A stretch of 64,000 nucleotides of DNA, from positions 496,001-560,000 of the forward strand of contig JANQGQ010000012.1 in NCBI GenBank assembly GCA_028277185.1, read 5' to 3'. This DNA is from Woeseiaceae bacterium. GTDB taxonomy: Bacteria > Pseudomonadota > Gammaproteobacteria > Steroidobacterales > Woeseiaceae. The translations under genes were made by a program, and so were the position numbers. Of this stretch, positions 26,490-36,332 are shown one piece after another. The first letter of the stretch is position 1. Every line of letters begins with the position of its first letter. The notes below the pieces were generated by a model that worked only from the letters and a program-made list of their open reading frames with translations, had not been told where the DNA came from and did no database searches.

Positions 26490-27608
26490 TCAGCGACCCG
26501 GTACGGCGCAGCCGTTGAAGCGGCTCCCGCCGATCGTGAAATCGACGGTGTGGGAGAAATAGCTGCCCGACATCGGGTCGCGGCACGGGAGTTCCAGATA
26601 ACTCAGCCGGAGCAGATACCGGTCGTTCTCGAACTCGAACTGGCGCGCCGCCAGCTGGCCGTCGCCCTCGAAGGTCACGTTCTCGCTGCCGTCCGCTGAA
26701 ACCAGCTCCGCCCCGTCATGACGCACCTCCAGCCGCCACGCGGGTTCGCTGCCGAAGCCAAGAAAGATCGCCCCGTCCAGCGCAAGCTCGCAGCCGAAGC
26801 CTTCGCGCTCCACCCGGTAGACAGCCGTGATTTCGAGCGTCCGCTCCGCCGGCGCCTCGAGCCCGGCGGCGGCGGTATCGAGCCAGCGGCCTTCGACGTC
26901 GAAAAACAAGGGTTTGACTGCCGTGGCCGCGAGTTCGTCGTAGAGTTCGCGAACGGACTGCCGGCGTATTCCGTCGAGCACGGCGCCGTTCCTCGACTCG
27001 TCGCAGCTCGTGAAGCGCGCGCCGGAGTCGTCGTCCCAGGTCATGAAACCCATCGCTCTGCCGAGCGTCTCCGCGGCCGACTCGCGGGTCTTCCCGAGCG
27101 AACCGGCCGTCAGGGCGAACCAGCGGTCGATACGCTGAGTCGGACAGCAGGCCGCGTCCTGGGGACCGTGCTCGATCGTGGTCATGCGGATCTCGCCGTC
27201 CCGGATCTCGAGTTCGCGCACGATCACCCCGTCGCCCACGCGCAGCGTAGCGGCGTTTTCGACGGCACCGTTCGTGTGGCGCAGCAAGACGAGATGCGCG
27301 ACGGCCCCCGACTCACCGGCGGAGGTGAAGATGACGCTGGCCGCCTCCGGAATCCCGTCCCCGTCGAGATCGCCCCGGCTCACGAGCTGCTGCGACAGGT
27401 AGGCCGAGGAGCCGTCGGCGGCTCCCTCGAACTTGCCGGCTGCAAGCGTCACGGTCCCGGTGAAGCCGTCGAGCCCCGAGTACGCCGCGTTCGCCGGATC
27501 TATATCGGCGACGGCGGCCGGTTCCGGCGCGTCGGTGCCGCAGGCGGCGAGACCGAGCAGCGCGGCCAGAAGGCCGGTACGGCCTCGCTTACATTCCCGT
27601 TCGACCAT
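26490..27608 (-). CDS. Predicted lipoprotein with a calcium-loop-like motif
   Basis: This 372-residue lipoprotein has signal lipobox LAAC (Cys23). Residues 77-91 (SRGDLDGDGIPEAAS) resemble an FG-GAP/EF-hand calcium loop (DxDxDG) within a beta-rich domain of about 55-175. The last ~110 residues (FGCELALDGAIFLGFGSEP, ending DFTIGGSRFNGCAVPG) resemble the C-terminal domain of COG3650-type putative lipoproteins. It is presumably outer-membrane or periplasmic; its function is unknown. Three Cys pairs in the mature part (ACCPT, TSCDES, LPCRDP) suggest disulfides. Confidence 0.7.
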   Translation of the reverse strand: MVERECKRGRTGLLAALLGLAACGTDAPEPAAVADIDPANAAYSGLDGFTGTVTLAAGKFEGAADGSSAYLSQQLVSRGDLDGDGIPEAASVIFTSAGESGAVAHLVLLRHTNGAVENAATLRVGDGVIVRELEIRDGEIRMTTIEHGPQDAACCPTQRIDRWFALTAGSLGKTRESAAETLGRAMGFMTWDDDSGARFTSCDESRNGAVLDGIRRQSVRELYDELAATAVKPLFFDVEGRWLDTAAAGLEAPAERTLEITAVYRVEREGFGCELALDGAIFLGFGSEPAWRLEVRHDGAELVSADGSENVTFEGDGQLAARQFEFENDRYLLRLSYLELPCRDPMSGSYFSHTVDFTIGGSRFNGCAVPGR

Positions 27609-27700
27609 GCACTACACTCTGAAATCGTGTTGGGGCGGCAATTCTAAGCGCTGTCGGCGCTGACGAAAACCGGGCCGCTGAAACGACCTTGGGGGACAGC

Positions 27701-29329
27701 ATGACGAAACCATGGCACAAGCACTACGGCGACGACATTCCGCACGAAGTGGACGTCGGTTCCTATCGAAACGTGGTGGACATGCTGCTCGAAGCCGCCG
27801 AGACCTACGCCGACATGCGCGCCTATGCAAGCTTCGGCGGTACGCTCACGTACCGCGAGATCCACGAGCGTGCCAGGGACTTCGCGGCTTACCTGCAGAA
27901 CCGGGCAGGTATAGCGAAGGGCGACCGGGTTGCGGTCATGCTGCCGAACATGATGGCGTTTCCGATCGCGTTGCAGGGTATCGTCCGTGCCGGCGGCGTG
28001 CAGGTTAACGTGAATCCGCTGTACACCGCGCGTGAGCTGGAGCACCAGCTCAGGGACGCGGACGTCGAAACCATCGTCGTGTTCGCGGGTTCGACGCCGA
28101 CCCTGGCCGAAGTGATCGACAACACCCCCGTCAAGCACGTCATCGTCGCCCAGCTCGACGATTTCATCGGCGTCGGGATACCGGCGGCGCCGCTTGCGGA
28201 AGGTCTCGGCGACACCGTGGCGATGGTCGACGCCGTCGCCGCCGGCAAGGAGCTCGATTTCGCGCCGCCGGAGATCGACGGCGGGGATCTGATCTTCCTG
28301 CAGTACACGGGCGGGACGACCGGTCTGTCCAAGGGCGCCATGCTGACGCACAGCAATCTGGTCGCCAATATCCTGCAGTTCTCGGCGTTCGGAGGACCGC
28401 ACATCGACCGCGGCAACGAAGTCGTCATCACCGCAATTCCGATGTATCACATCTTTGCGCTGATGGTGAACACGTTGTCCTACTATCATTTCGGCAGCAC
28501 GGCCGTGCTGATCACCAACCCGACCGACATGCCCGCGTTCGTCGCCGAGTGGGCGAAATGGCCCGTCACGGTGTTTGCCGGCGTGAACACGCTCTATAAC
28601 GGACTTCTGCACACGCCAGGCTTCGCCGAACTCGACTTCTCGAACCTGCGGCTTGCGGTCGGCGGCGGTGCGCCGGTACAGAAGGCCGTATCCGACAAGT
28701 GGAAGTCCGTGACCGGCAAGCACATCAAGGAGGGCTACGGTCTGTCCGAGACGTCGCCGGTGCTGACGATGAACCCTTTCGGCATGCAGGAGTTCCTGAG
28801 CAGCATCGGCATACCCTGGCCGTCCACCGAGATTTCGCTGCGCGACGACGAGGGCAACGAGGTCGCGCCGGGCGAAGAGGGCGAGCTGTGCGCGCGGGGG
28901 CCGCAGGTCATGAAGGGCTACTGGCGCCGCGACGACGCCACGGCCGAAGTGACGACCGAAGACGGGTTCTTCCGTACCGGAGACATCGCCGTCATGGACG
29001 ACGACGGGTTCTTCCGGATCGTCGATCGGAAGAAAGACATGATTCTCGTATCCGGCTTCAACGTGTACCCGAACGAGATCGAAGCCGTCGTTGCGGCGAT
29101 GGACGGGGTTCTGGAATGTGCCTGCGTCGGTGTGCCCGACGATCGGACCGGCGAGGCCGTGAAGCTGTTCGTCGTGAAGACCGATCCGGACTTGAGTGCC
29201 GGGGACATCGAAGCGTATTGTCGCGCCGAGCTGACCCCCTACAAGGTGCCGAAGCAAATCGAGTTCATCGAGGCCCTGCCCAAATCGACCGTAGGCAAGA
29301 TCCTGCGGCGCGAACTCAAGGGTCGCTGA
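27701..29329 (+). CDS. fadD: Long-chain fatty-acid--CoA ligase
   Basis: This 542-residue adenylate-forming enzyme activates fatty acids with ATP and CoA for beta-oxidation or lipid synthesis. Core motifs are the AMP-binding P-loop YTGGTTGLSKGAMLTH, GYGLSETSP, the hinge DRKKDMILVSGFNVYPNEIE and the catalytic Lys region KSTVGKILRREL. The ATG at 27701 is preceded by GGGGGA; a TTG twelve bases upstream in frame is less likely. The gene ends overlapping the convergent asmA-like gene by 14 nt. Confidence 0.92.
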   Translation: MTKPWHKHYGDDIPHEVDVGSYRNVVDMLLEAAETYADMRAYASFGGTLTYREIHERARDFAAYLQNRAGIAKGDRVAVMLPNMMAFPIALQGIVRAGGVQVNVNPLYTARELEHQLRDADVETIVVFAGSTPTLAEVIDNTPVKHVIVAQLDDFIGVGIPAAPLAEGLGDTVAMVDAVAAGKELDFAPPEIDGGDLIFLQYTGGTTGLSKGAMLTHSNLVANILQFSAFGGPHIDRGNEVVITAIPMYHIFALMVNTLSYYHFGSTAVLITNPTDMPAFVAEWAKWPVTVFAGVNTLYNGLLHTPGFAELDFSNLRLAVGGGAPVQKAVSDKWKSVTGKHIKEGYGLSETSPVLTMNPFGMQEFLSSIGIPWPSTEISLRDDEGNEVAPGEEGELCARGPQVMKGYWRRDDATAEVTTEDGFFRTGDIAVMDDDGFFRIVDRKKDMILVSGFNVYPNEIEAVVAAMDGVLECACVGVPDDRTGEAVKLFVVKTDPDLSAGDIEAYCRAELTPYKVPKQIEFIEALPKSTVGKILRRELKGR

Positions 29330-32300
29330 GTCCGTCCGCCGCTTCCGCGCGCACGGGCTCAAGCTCCGCAAGGCGGCCGGCGAGGGCCTCTTCCGCCTGC
29401 TTGCGTGCCGCCTCGCAGGGATCGGCGGCGCGGCCGAGGCGGTCCCAGGCGGCACGGGCGAGGATGGACAGCCCGCCCGTGGCGACCGCGGCACCGCCGG
29501 TAATGAGCACGCCCTGTTCGTCAACCGCCAGCTCCGGCTCCGTAAGCGTGCCGACTACCTTGATGTAGGGGTTCAGGAGTTCGGCGGCGCTCACTGAGAG
29601 CCGGTTCTTGGGTCGGGAGCGGATGCCGATGTCGAGCGTCTCGTCGGCGAGATCGATAGCGGCCCGTATCGAGAGCTGTACTTTATCGGACGCCATGAAA
29701 GACGGAAGCCGGTCGCTGATCCTGCCGTCTTCGATATCGACCGGCACGACGATGCATTCGATCGGCGTTACGGGCTCGGCGCGAACGAAGGGGTTGATCG
29801 TGACGACGATCTCGTTGAACAGGTCGCCGTAGAGTGCGCGCATGAAGCGGCTTTTGCTCACCCGACCGCCACGAACATCGATGAACACCGCGCCGTCGAG
29901 GTCGGCAAAGAGCGCTCTGAGATCGCTGCCGCTTGCGGCAAGCTTCATGCTTGCGTCGGCGGTTCGCGCGAGATCGGCGTTGGATTCGCTGGCGCCGAAC
30001 GCGAGGTCGTCGGCAACGAGTTCGACATCCATGCGCCCCGTCCCGCCCTCGTGGCGGACCACGGCGGTCGAGCGCAAGAGGCCCGAACGCGCGCGAAACG
30101 ACAGATCGCGAAGCTCGAGGACGCTATCGTCGAGCACCGCGTCGACGTTCAGGTCGCGGAGCAGCAAGCTGCCGCGTTCGAAGCGGCCGACATCGATGCG
30201 CAGGCTGCCCTTGCGTCCGTCCAGAAGCCCGAGCGGCAGCGCCACGTCCGGGATCAGGCGGTCGTCCTTGCGTCCGGCCGCGGGCCGGGTAACGTCTCCT
30301 TCGGCTGGCTCGAGCAGGGGTTCGAACGTGATTGCGTCCGCGACGATCGCGATGTCGAGGCTGGGAATTGGCTCGTACTCGTAACGCAGCAGGCCGTCGA
30401 CGACGCTGTCGCCGACGCGCAGCGTGAACGTCCTGGCCTCGATGGTGTCGCCGCTGCCGCGGATCTCGGCCTCGACGCCTAGCGGCTGGGCATTGAAGCC
30501 CCGGTCGCCCACGCGCCCGAGCGCCGCCATGTCGGGTATGTCGAGCTCGAGGTCGAAACGCGTATCGCCGAGATTGTCCCGCAGATTGAGACGGCCGCTG
30601 GCGGACGCGACCGCTTCGCCGATCTCGAGCTCAAAGCGGTCGACGGCGACGAGGTAGCCGTCCCGGTGTCCGCGGATGTCGACCGAGTACGGCGCCGGCA
30701 ACGGCTCGAAGCGGCCCAGGCGGCCGAGCACGGAGCGGACGTCACCGCCTTCCGCCGTCAGGGCGAAGTGCACGGACTGCCGGTCCAGGGGCAGCGGCGC
30801 TTCGAACTCGAGCCGGGCCTCGCCGTTCGGTCGGGTGAGCGTCGCCTCGTTGAGCACGAGCGCCGAATCGGTCCGCTCGAGGCTCAGATCCAGCGCGAAC
30901 GGACCGGACTTGAATTTCAGGCCGGGGTGGCGGACGAGCAGTTCCTCGAGCGCGGGGCCTTCCAGAGAGAGTTCGAGCGACGAGCCCGGTGCCGACTGAA
31001 GCCGCGCTTCGCCTGAAAACTTCGTTGAGCCGAGCTTTCCCGAAACGTCGCGCAGCGAAACGCCCTGCGGGTCGACGTCCAGCCGCGCCCGCGCGGTGAC
31101 GGGCAGCGCGGGGGCGCTGTCGGACGCCGCCAGCAGCGCCGCGAAGGCGGCGGCGGACTGGCCGTCGGCGGTGACGGTCAGGCTGCTCCCCGCTAAACCG
31201 CCGGTTGGCAAGAGCAGCCCGCCGACCTGCACGTTCATGCCGTCGAGCGTAGCCGTCAACGGCGCGTCGAGGCGGATGCCTTCATCGACGTAGACGATGC
31301 CGCCCTCGCCGCTTAGCGGGGAGGCCGGCAACGTCACCGCGTTCAACGCGAGAGCGTCGGCCGCGGCGGCGGCGTCGGGCAGCTCGAACGTGTAGCGCGC
31401 GCTCGTCCCGAAGTACGTGTCGCCGCCAACTATCTCGCCGTCCGCGCTGATCTGCCCCAGCATTGTCGTTACCTGGAGCGTGAACAGTTCACGTTGTGCC
31501 GCGTCGACACTGAGCGTGAAGTCGACGGAGAACTCGCCATTGATGCCCTCGGGCAGGGCGGTCAGCAGCCGCAGTGCCGCGATATCCGGGCCGCGCGCGT
31601 CGAGTTCGATGCGGCCGTCGTCGAGTGCGGGGAAACGCGGCAGCGCCGCGTTGAAACGGATGTTCGCGCCGGCGAAGTCGAGTTCGCCCTGCCTGAGCTC
31701 GAGCGATCGGCCGCGCCGCTCGAGTTCGATCGCGAGTCCGAACGGGGATTCCGCGGCGCCGCGGTTGTGGGACAAGCCGCCGAAACCGGCGAGTGCGACC
31801 AGCCTCGCGAGATCGGGTCCTTCGGCCTCGATGTCCGCATCGACCGAATCGAAGCTGACGAGGTCGGGTAGCCGCGCCGTCGCGGCGACGTGGGTTCGGC
31901 CGAGGTTTCCTTCGAGCCGCAGTTCGAACATGTCGGCGGACGCGCCGACACTGCCCTCGATATCGATCGTGCCGCTCCCTTTGTCGCCGAGGCCGAGAAT
32001 GCGCGTCAGGTCGTTGATGTCGGGTCCTTCGGCCGCGAATCGGATCTCGGGCCGGACGGGCTCGAGCAGGTCGTCGATACGCCCGGCGCTCCTGAAGCTG
32101 ACCGTATCGACGTCGACCGCGACGTCGAATTCGATGTCGGTACCGTCGAGAAGCGCTTCCCAGGTCCCCAGCCTGGCTTCGGCCGCCAGCCGGCGGCCGC
32201 CCGCCAGCCCGCTCATCGTGAGCGTCACGAAGCGGTCGTCTGTCAGCGACTGCCGCAGCGAGTCGACCTCGATCTCCACCGGCGCGTCGCGATACGGTGC

Positions 32301-32783
32301 CGTCACGCGGATGTCGAGTGCTCTTATGTTGGCATCCCTGACGATAACGGGAGGCCCGCGTCGCGTCGCGTCGCGTGCTTCTGCGGACTCACCGAATATC
32401 CAGTTTGGCGGACCGTCGCCGCGTTCAGCCAGATGCAATTCGGTATCGCTGAGCTCGAGCCGCTCGACGATGATCGGGCCGCGAAACAGCGAACTCGTGC
32501 GAACCTGTATTTCGAGTCGGCCGACGGTGAGCATCGGCAGAGTACCCGCCCAGTCCGCGTCGCCGAGCGCAATGTCGTCGGCAACGAGAATGCTCCGCCG
32601 ACCGAGGTCGAGGTCGAAGCGCCCGGCGATGCGGAAATCCCGCCCCGTCTGCTTGCTGACCCAACGCTCCACGCTGGGCTTGAGAACGCTCAAATCTCCG
32701 ACCGCAAGCCATGCCCCGAACAGCACGACCAGGCTCAGGACCGAAAGGGCGGTCCAGAATCTGAGCTTGCGCCAGCGCACCAA
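29316..32783 (-). CDS. AsmA family protein (large lipid-transfer/outer-membrane assembly type)
   Basis: This 1155-residue protein has one N-terminal membrane anchor (WTALSVLSLVVLFGAWLAVG) and a long periplasmic beta-rich body. The AsmA N-domain is seen as RWVSKQTGRDFRIAGRFDLDLGRRSILVADDIALG. The C-terminal AsmA region includes ADASMKLAASGSDLRALFADLDGAVFIDVRGGRVSKSRFMRALYGDLFN and INPFVRAEPVTPIECIVVPVDIEDG. AsmA-like proteins (YhdP, TamB, YdbH) bridge the membranes for phospholipid transport; this one is closest in length and architecture to AsmA/YhdP-like proteins of other gammaproteobacteria. It is convergent with fadD. Confidence 0.88.
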   Translation of the reverse strand: MVRWRKLRFWTALSVLSLVVLFGAWLAVGDLSVLKPSVERWVSKQTGRDFRIAGRFDLDLGRRSILVADDIALGDADWAGTLPMLTVGRLEIQVRTSSLFRGPIIVERLELSDTELHLAERGDGPPNWIFGESAEARDATRRGPPVIVRDANIRALDIRVTAPYRDAPVEIEVDSLRQSLTDDRFVTLTMSGLAGGRRLAAEARLGTWEALLDGTDIEFDVAVDVDTVSFRSAGRIDDLLEPVRPEIRFAAEGPDINDLTRILGLGDKGSGTIDIEGSVGASADMFELRLEGNLGRTHVAATARLPDLVSFDSVDADIEAEGPDLARLVALAGFGGLSHNRGAAESPFGLAIELERRGRSLELRQGELDFAGANIRFNAALPRFPALDDGRIELDARGPDIAALRLLTALPEGINGEFSVDFTLSVDAAQRELFTLQVTTMLGQISADGEIVGGDTYFGTSARYTFELPDAAAAADALALNAVTLPASPLSGEGGIVYVDEGIRLDAPLTATLDGMNVQVGGLLLPTGGLAGSSLTVTADGQSAAAFAALLAASDSAPALPVTARARLDVDPQGVSLRDVSGKLGSTKFSGEARLQSAPGSSLELSLEGPALEELLVRHPGLKFKSGPFALDLSLERTDSALVLNEATLTRPNGEARLEFEAPLPLDRQSVHFALTAEGGDVRSVLGRLGRFEPLPAPYSVDIRGHRDGYLVAVDRFELEIGEAVASASGRLNLRDNLGDTRFDLELDIPDMAALGRVGDRGFNAQPLGVEAEIRGSGDTIEARTFTLRVGDSVVDGLLRYEYEPIPSLDIAIVADAITFEPLLEPAEGDVTRPAAGRKDDRLIPDVALPLGLLDGRKGSLRIDVGRFERGSLLLRDLNVDAVLDDSVLELRDLSFRARSGLLRSTAVVRHEGGTGRMDVELVADDLAFGASESNADLARTADASMKLAASGSDLRALFADLDGAVFIDVRGGRVSKSRFMRALYGDLFNEIVVTINPFVRAEPVTPIECIVVPVDIEDGRISDRLPSFMASDKVQLSIRAAIDLADETLDIGIRSRPKNRLSVSAAELLNPYIKVVGTLTEPELAVDEQGVLITGGAAVATGGLSILARAAWDRLGRAADPCEAARKQAEEALAGRLAELEPVRAEAADGLSDP

Positions 32784-32905
32784 AACACCTCCGGATCAGC
32801 CCACGGCCAGACTGTCGATCCTAGCAGACGCCGCTCTCCCGCGATGACGTCGGCGGCCCGGATGCTAAACTCCGCGGCCTTCTGGCGGATCGACGGGCGG
32901 CGGCG

Positions 32906-33682
32906 TTGCGACTCAATTCGGACAAGGCGGGAAAGCTGTTCGTGGTTCTCGCGGGTTTCTTTCTGACGAATGCCATTTTGGCCGAGTTCGTCGGCATCAA
33001 GATCTTCGCGCTGGAACCCTCGCTCGGCTTCGACCCGCTGAACTGGGAGCTGTTCGGACAGACGGGTACGCTCAATTTCACGGCCGGTGTGCTCCTGTGG
33101 CCGTTCGTGTTCGTCATGACGGACGTCATCAACGAATACTTCGGCCGCCGCGGCGTGCGCTTCATCTCGTACTTGACGATCCTGTTCATCGTCTACGCTT
33201 TCCTGTTCGCATTTCTCGCAATTCACGCCGTGCCGGCGGACTGGTGGGTAGGCGCCTACGAAGGGCAGGGCATCCCCGACATGCAGGCTGCGTTCGCCGG
33301 CGTTTTCGGCCAGGGGCTCTGGGTGATCGGCGGCTCGCTCGTCGCGTTTCTGATCGGTCAGCTCCTCGACGTCGCGGTGTACCATCGCGTGCGCCGCCTG
33401 ACCGGCGAGCGATTGATCTGGCTGCGTGCGACCGGGTCGACGCTGGTGTCTCAGTTCGTCGACAGTTTCGTCGTTCTCTACATCGCGTTCGTCATCGGCC
33501 CGCAGAAGTGGAGCATCGATCTGTTCCTGGCCGTGGGTACCCTGAACTATCTCTACAAGTTCTGCATGGCGATCGCGATGACGCCGTTGATATATCTGGC
33601 GCATGCTCTGATCGACCGCTACCTCGGCGCTGAGGCTGCGGCGATGAAGCGGGCTGCCGCCGAGGATCACGCGCGTTGGTAA
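32906..33682 (+). CDS. yhhQ: Queuosine precursor transporter, YhhQ/VUT family
   Basis: This 258-residue inner-membrane protein with six or seven hydrophobic segments belongs to the VUT family. Family features are FFLTNAILAEFVGIKIF, PFVFVMTDVINEYFGRRGVRF, the GQLLDVAVYHRVRR stretch and the C-terminal STLVSQFVDSFVVLYIAF and GTLNYLYKFCMAIAMTPLIYL. YhhQ imports preQ0/preQ1 in E. coli. The start appears to be TTG 32906, because the first helix begins soon after and no ATG is available. It is convergent with a glycosyltransferase gene, 12 nt away. Confidence 0.88.
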   Translation: MRLNSDKAGKLFVVLAGFFLTNAILAEFVGIKIFALEPSLGFDPLNWELFGQTGTLNFTAGVLLWPFVFVMTDVINEYFGRRGVRFISYLTILFIVYAFLFAFLAIHAVPADWWVGAYEGQGIPDMQAAFAGVFGQGLWVIGGSLVAFLIGQLLDVAVYHRVRRLTGERLIWLRATGSTLVSQFVDSFVVLYIAFVIGPQKWSIDLFLAVGTLNYLYKFCMAIAMTPLIYLAHALIDRYLGAEAAAMKRAAAEDHARW

Positions 33683-33694
33683 CTGTGAGCGGGA

Positions 33695-34765
33695 CTACTT
33701 TCGCCAGTAACGTCGATATAGCGCCGCGTATTCGCGCGCACAGTTCTCCCAGGTGAAGCGGTTCGCGCGCTCCTCGAGGCGTCGCGCGCGGCCGGGGTCC
33801 GCGGTGTAGGCGGCCATTCCGTCGCGAAAAAGCCGGACCATTGCGTCGGGGTCGAAGTCGCTCCAATAGAAGACGTCTTCGCCGCCGACTTCCGGCAGGC
33901 TGGAGCGATTCGATGCGAACACCGGTTTGCCGTAGCGCATGGCCTCGGCAACGGGCAGGCCGAAGCCCTCGTACAGCGACGGAAAAACGAAGGCGTCGCA
34001 GTGTCGGAACAACCAGGCTTTGTGGGCCTCGGAAATCTCGCCCGCCAGGTGCACCCGGTCTTCGAGGCGCAGCGCGGCAACGCGCTCCCGGATTTCGTCG
34101 GCGTAGTCGTCCTTGGTGTTGCCGCCGATGACGAGCGCGTAGTCGTCGAGCCGGCTGAGAAAGTCGATCAGTACGTGCTGGTTCTTCTTTCGCCGCAGGA
34201 CGCCGACGTTGAACAGGAAGCGCGTATCCGGGGCGAAGCCGGGTTTCTCCGGCTCGATGTCGGGATCCACGCCGAGGCCTATGTATACGACGCTGACGGG
34301 CGTATCGCCCAGGTCGAGGTGCTCGCGGACCACGCTTTCGGTGAAGCGCGAAATCACCGTGACGGCGGCGGCCCCGTCGACGAGTCGCTGGACTTTTCTG
34401 AGGCGCTTCTGCGCCTTGCCCGCACTTTTCTCGAACAGGAAATTGAGGTCGTTGATCGTCAGGATGTACGGGGTACGAGGAGCCGGCAGGTAGCTCGCGT
34501 CCTGATGCAGTACGTGCCACAGGTTGTAGTCGGGCGCCAGCGCGCGCGCATAGCGGCGCTTCCAGTTCGGGATCTCGTAGTCGGCGCTGCCGTTGATCGC
34601 ACCGAGGCGATCCGCCGGAATCAGGAACACGGGATCCCAGTCCTCGGGCGGGTGGGCGAGGTACTCGTTCACGAGATGCAGAGCGACCTGCCCCAGGCCG
34701 GAATTCGGTTGTCTCAGCCGCTCGACGTCGATCAGTACGCGCGGCTTGGCCTTCTCCCCAGTCAT
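33695..34765 (-). CDS. Glycosyltransferase family 4 (GT-B) protein
   Basis: This 356-residue GT-B glycosyltransferase has an N-domain with VLIDVERLRQPNSGLGQVALHLVN and VISRFTESVVREHLDL, and a C-domain with FLFNVGVLRRKKNQHVLIDFL, HLAGEISEAHKAWLFRHCDAFVFPSLYEGFGLPVAEAMRYGKPV and GGEDVFYWSDFD. The EGFGLPVAEAM motif carries the Glu that contacts the sugar nucleotide. The acceptor and glycan are unknown, and no polysaccharide cluster surrounds it. The start at 34765 (TGEKAKPRVL) is preferred over an in-frame start 75 nt upstream. Confidence 0.9.
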   Translation of the reverse strand: MTGEKAKPRVLIDVERLRQPNSGLGQVALHLVNEYLAHPPEDWDPVFLIPADRLGAINGSADYEIPNWKRRYARALAPDYNLWHVLHQDASYLPAPRTPYILTINDLNFLFEKSAGKAQKRLRKVQRLVDGAAAVTVISRFTESVVREHLDLGDTPVSVVYIGLGVDPDIEPEKPGFAPDTRFLFNVGVLRRKKNQHVLIDFLSRLDDYALVIGGNTKDDYADEIRERVAALRLEDRVHLAGEISEAHKAWLFRHCDAFVFPSLYEGFGLPVAEAMRYGKPVFASNRSSLPEVGGEDVFYWSDFDPDAMVRLFRDGMAAYTADPGRARRLEERANRFTWENCAREYAALYRRYWRK

Positions 34766-34861
34766 CGGCCAAGTGTAGCCCGTTAAGGGGGGCCGTACAT
34801 GACGCGGTGGAAATCGGGTCGCCGGGCGCGACCCCGACATCGTTGACGCTACGCGCCGGAT

Positions 34862-35236
34862 TTAACTCATGGCGAGCTCGACGGCTCCGTCCGGCACCCA
34901 GCCTTTCTCGCCGCGCGCGTTCTCAACGAACAGGAAACCGCTCTCTCCGAAATGCACGAGGAAGCGGTCGCCCGGTTCGACGTCGAGCTCCAACGCCGAG
35001 AAATCCCGCTGGACGATCCATTCCTCGCCGCGCCGCTCGAGCCAGCCGCGCGGTGTCCAACCCTCACGTCCATCAGGCCCGCGACACCAGGCCCAACCGA
35101 CGATGTCGGTCGATCGACTCTCTTCCTCATCAAGCTGTACAGCATGACCGGCCCGGACCGAGATCGGGTCCTCGTAAGGTCGTTCGTAGCGCATGCGGCC
35201 GATGACAACGGTGTTCGGGGGAAACTGGAAGAACAT
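34862..35236 (-). CDS. Tandem SH3-like domain protein
   Basis: This 124-residue cytosolic protein consists of two SH3-like repeats, about 18-68 (YEDPISVRAGHAVQLDEEESRSTDIVGWAWCRGPDGREGWTPRGWLE) and about 75-120 (RDFSALELDVEPGDRFLVHFGESGFLFVENARGEKGWVPDGAVE). Both contain the GW(V/T)P(R/D)G finish typical of bacterial variant SH3 domains. Such proteins are probably ligand-binding adaptors with no known enzymatic role. It is a single gene. Confidence 0.8.
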   Translation of the reverse strand: MFFQFPPNTVVIGRMRYERPYEDPISVRAGHAVQLDEEESRSTDIVGWAWCRGPDGREGWTPRGWLERRGEEWIVQRDFSALELDVEPGDRFLVHFGESGFLFVENARGEKGWVPDGAVELAMS

Positions 35237-35437
35237 TCGTCGAACTCAGCGCCGGGAGCCACGTGCAGACAATGCTGAACCTTCGCGAATATAGCAACAG
35301 TGCGAGAAGTCGCGGCTCTGAACCGCCGGAAAACAAAGGTAAGATCGGCAACATGGATCAGGCAGATGTCATTGCAAGGATTGGCGGCGCCGGCAGGGCC
35401 GGGCGATGGCGCCCGGAACTGTAGTGGCCTGTCGGCT

Positions 35438-36331
35438 ATGAAGGAACGGGTTCTCGGCGCGAGTGGCGTCAAGGTATCGCGGCTGGTCTACGGGTGCATG
35501 CGCCTCGTCGACGGCGATCGATCGCACGGCAAGCGCGCGGTGCAGGCCGCGATCGACGCGGGGTTCACGATCTTCGATCATGCGGACATCTATGGGGGCG
35601 GTGAGTGCGAGCGTCTGTTCGGCGAGGTGCTGGCCGGGTCGCCGGGTCTCCGCGAGCAGTTGTTCCTCGTGAGCAAGTGCGGCATTCGCTTTGCCGGCGA
35701 CCGGAACGCGGACGCGCCGAAGCGCTACGATTTCTCGCGCAAGCACATTCTCGCGAGCGTGGAAGGCTCGCTCCGGCGGCTCGACACGGACCGGCTCGAC
35801 CTGCTCCTCCTGCATCGTCCCGACCTGCTGGGCGATCCCGGCGAGATCGCCGCCGCGTTCGCGGAGCTCAAGGCCTCAGGCAAGGTGCGCTGGTTCGGGG
35901 TCAGCAACTTTCGTCCGTCGCAGTTGAGTCTGCTGGCAAGCGCCGTCGACGAGCCGCTGATCGTGAATCAGGTCGAAATCAGTCTGGCGCGGCTCGACGC
36001 ATTCGACGACGGTACGCTCGATCAATGCACTGAGCTCGGCATCGTGCCGCAGGCCTGGTCGCCGCTGCGCGGCGCGGTTCTGCCGAGCGCCGACGTCGAA
36101 GCCGACGCCCGGGTGCGGCGGGAGCTGGACAGGCAGAGCGAGCACTACGGCGTCGCGGACTGGGTCGTCGCGCTGGCGTGGCTTCTGAAGCATCCCGCGG
36201 GCATCGCGCCCGTGATCGGCTCGACGAACGCGGAACGCATTCGCCTGGCGCCGGCATCGCTCGGGGTCGACTATACGCGGGAAGACTGGTATCGCCTGCT
36301 GGAGGCGCGCAACGGTTGCGAAGTGGCCTGA
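35438..36331 (+). CDS. Aldo/keto reductase, YdhF-like
   Basis: This 297-residue NADPH-dependent TIM-barrel reductase carries the catalytic tetrad as Asp and Tyr in DHADIYGGGECERLFGE, Lys in LVSKCGIR and His in LLLLHRPDLL. SGKVRWFGVSNF and the C-terminal IAPVIGSTNAERIR complete the family pattern. The closest characterised layout is E. coli YdhF; the substrate is unknown. The ATG at 35438 begins MKERVLGASGVKVSRLVYG; an in-frame extension of 46 residues upstream is not conserved in type. A methyltransferase fossil follows directly. Confidence 0.88.
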   Translation: MKERVLGASGVKVSRLVYGCMRLVDGDRSHGKRAVQAAIDAGFTIFDHADIYGGGECERLFGEVLAGSPGLREQLFLVSKCGIRFAGDRNADAPKRYDFSRKHILASVEGSLRRLDTDRLDLLLLHRPDLLGDPGEIAAAFAELKASGKVRWFGVSNFRPSQLSLLASAVDEPLIVNQVEISLARLDAFDDGTLDQCTELGIVPQAWSPLRGAVLPSADVEADARVRRELDRQSEHYGVADWVVALAWLLKHPAGIAPVIGSTNAERIRLAPASLGVDYTREDWYRLLEARNGCEVA

Positions 36332-36332
36332 A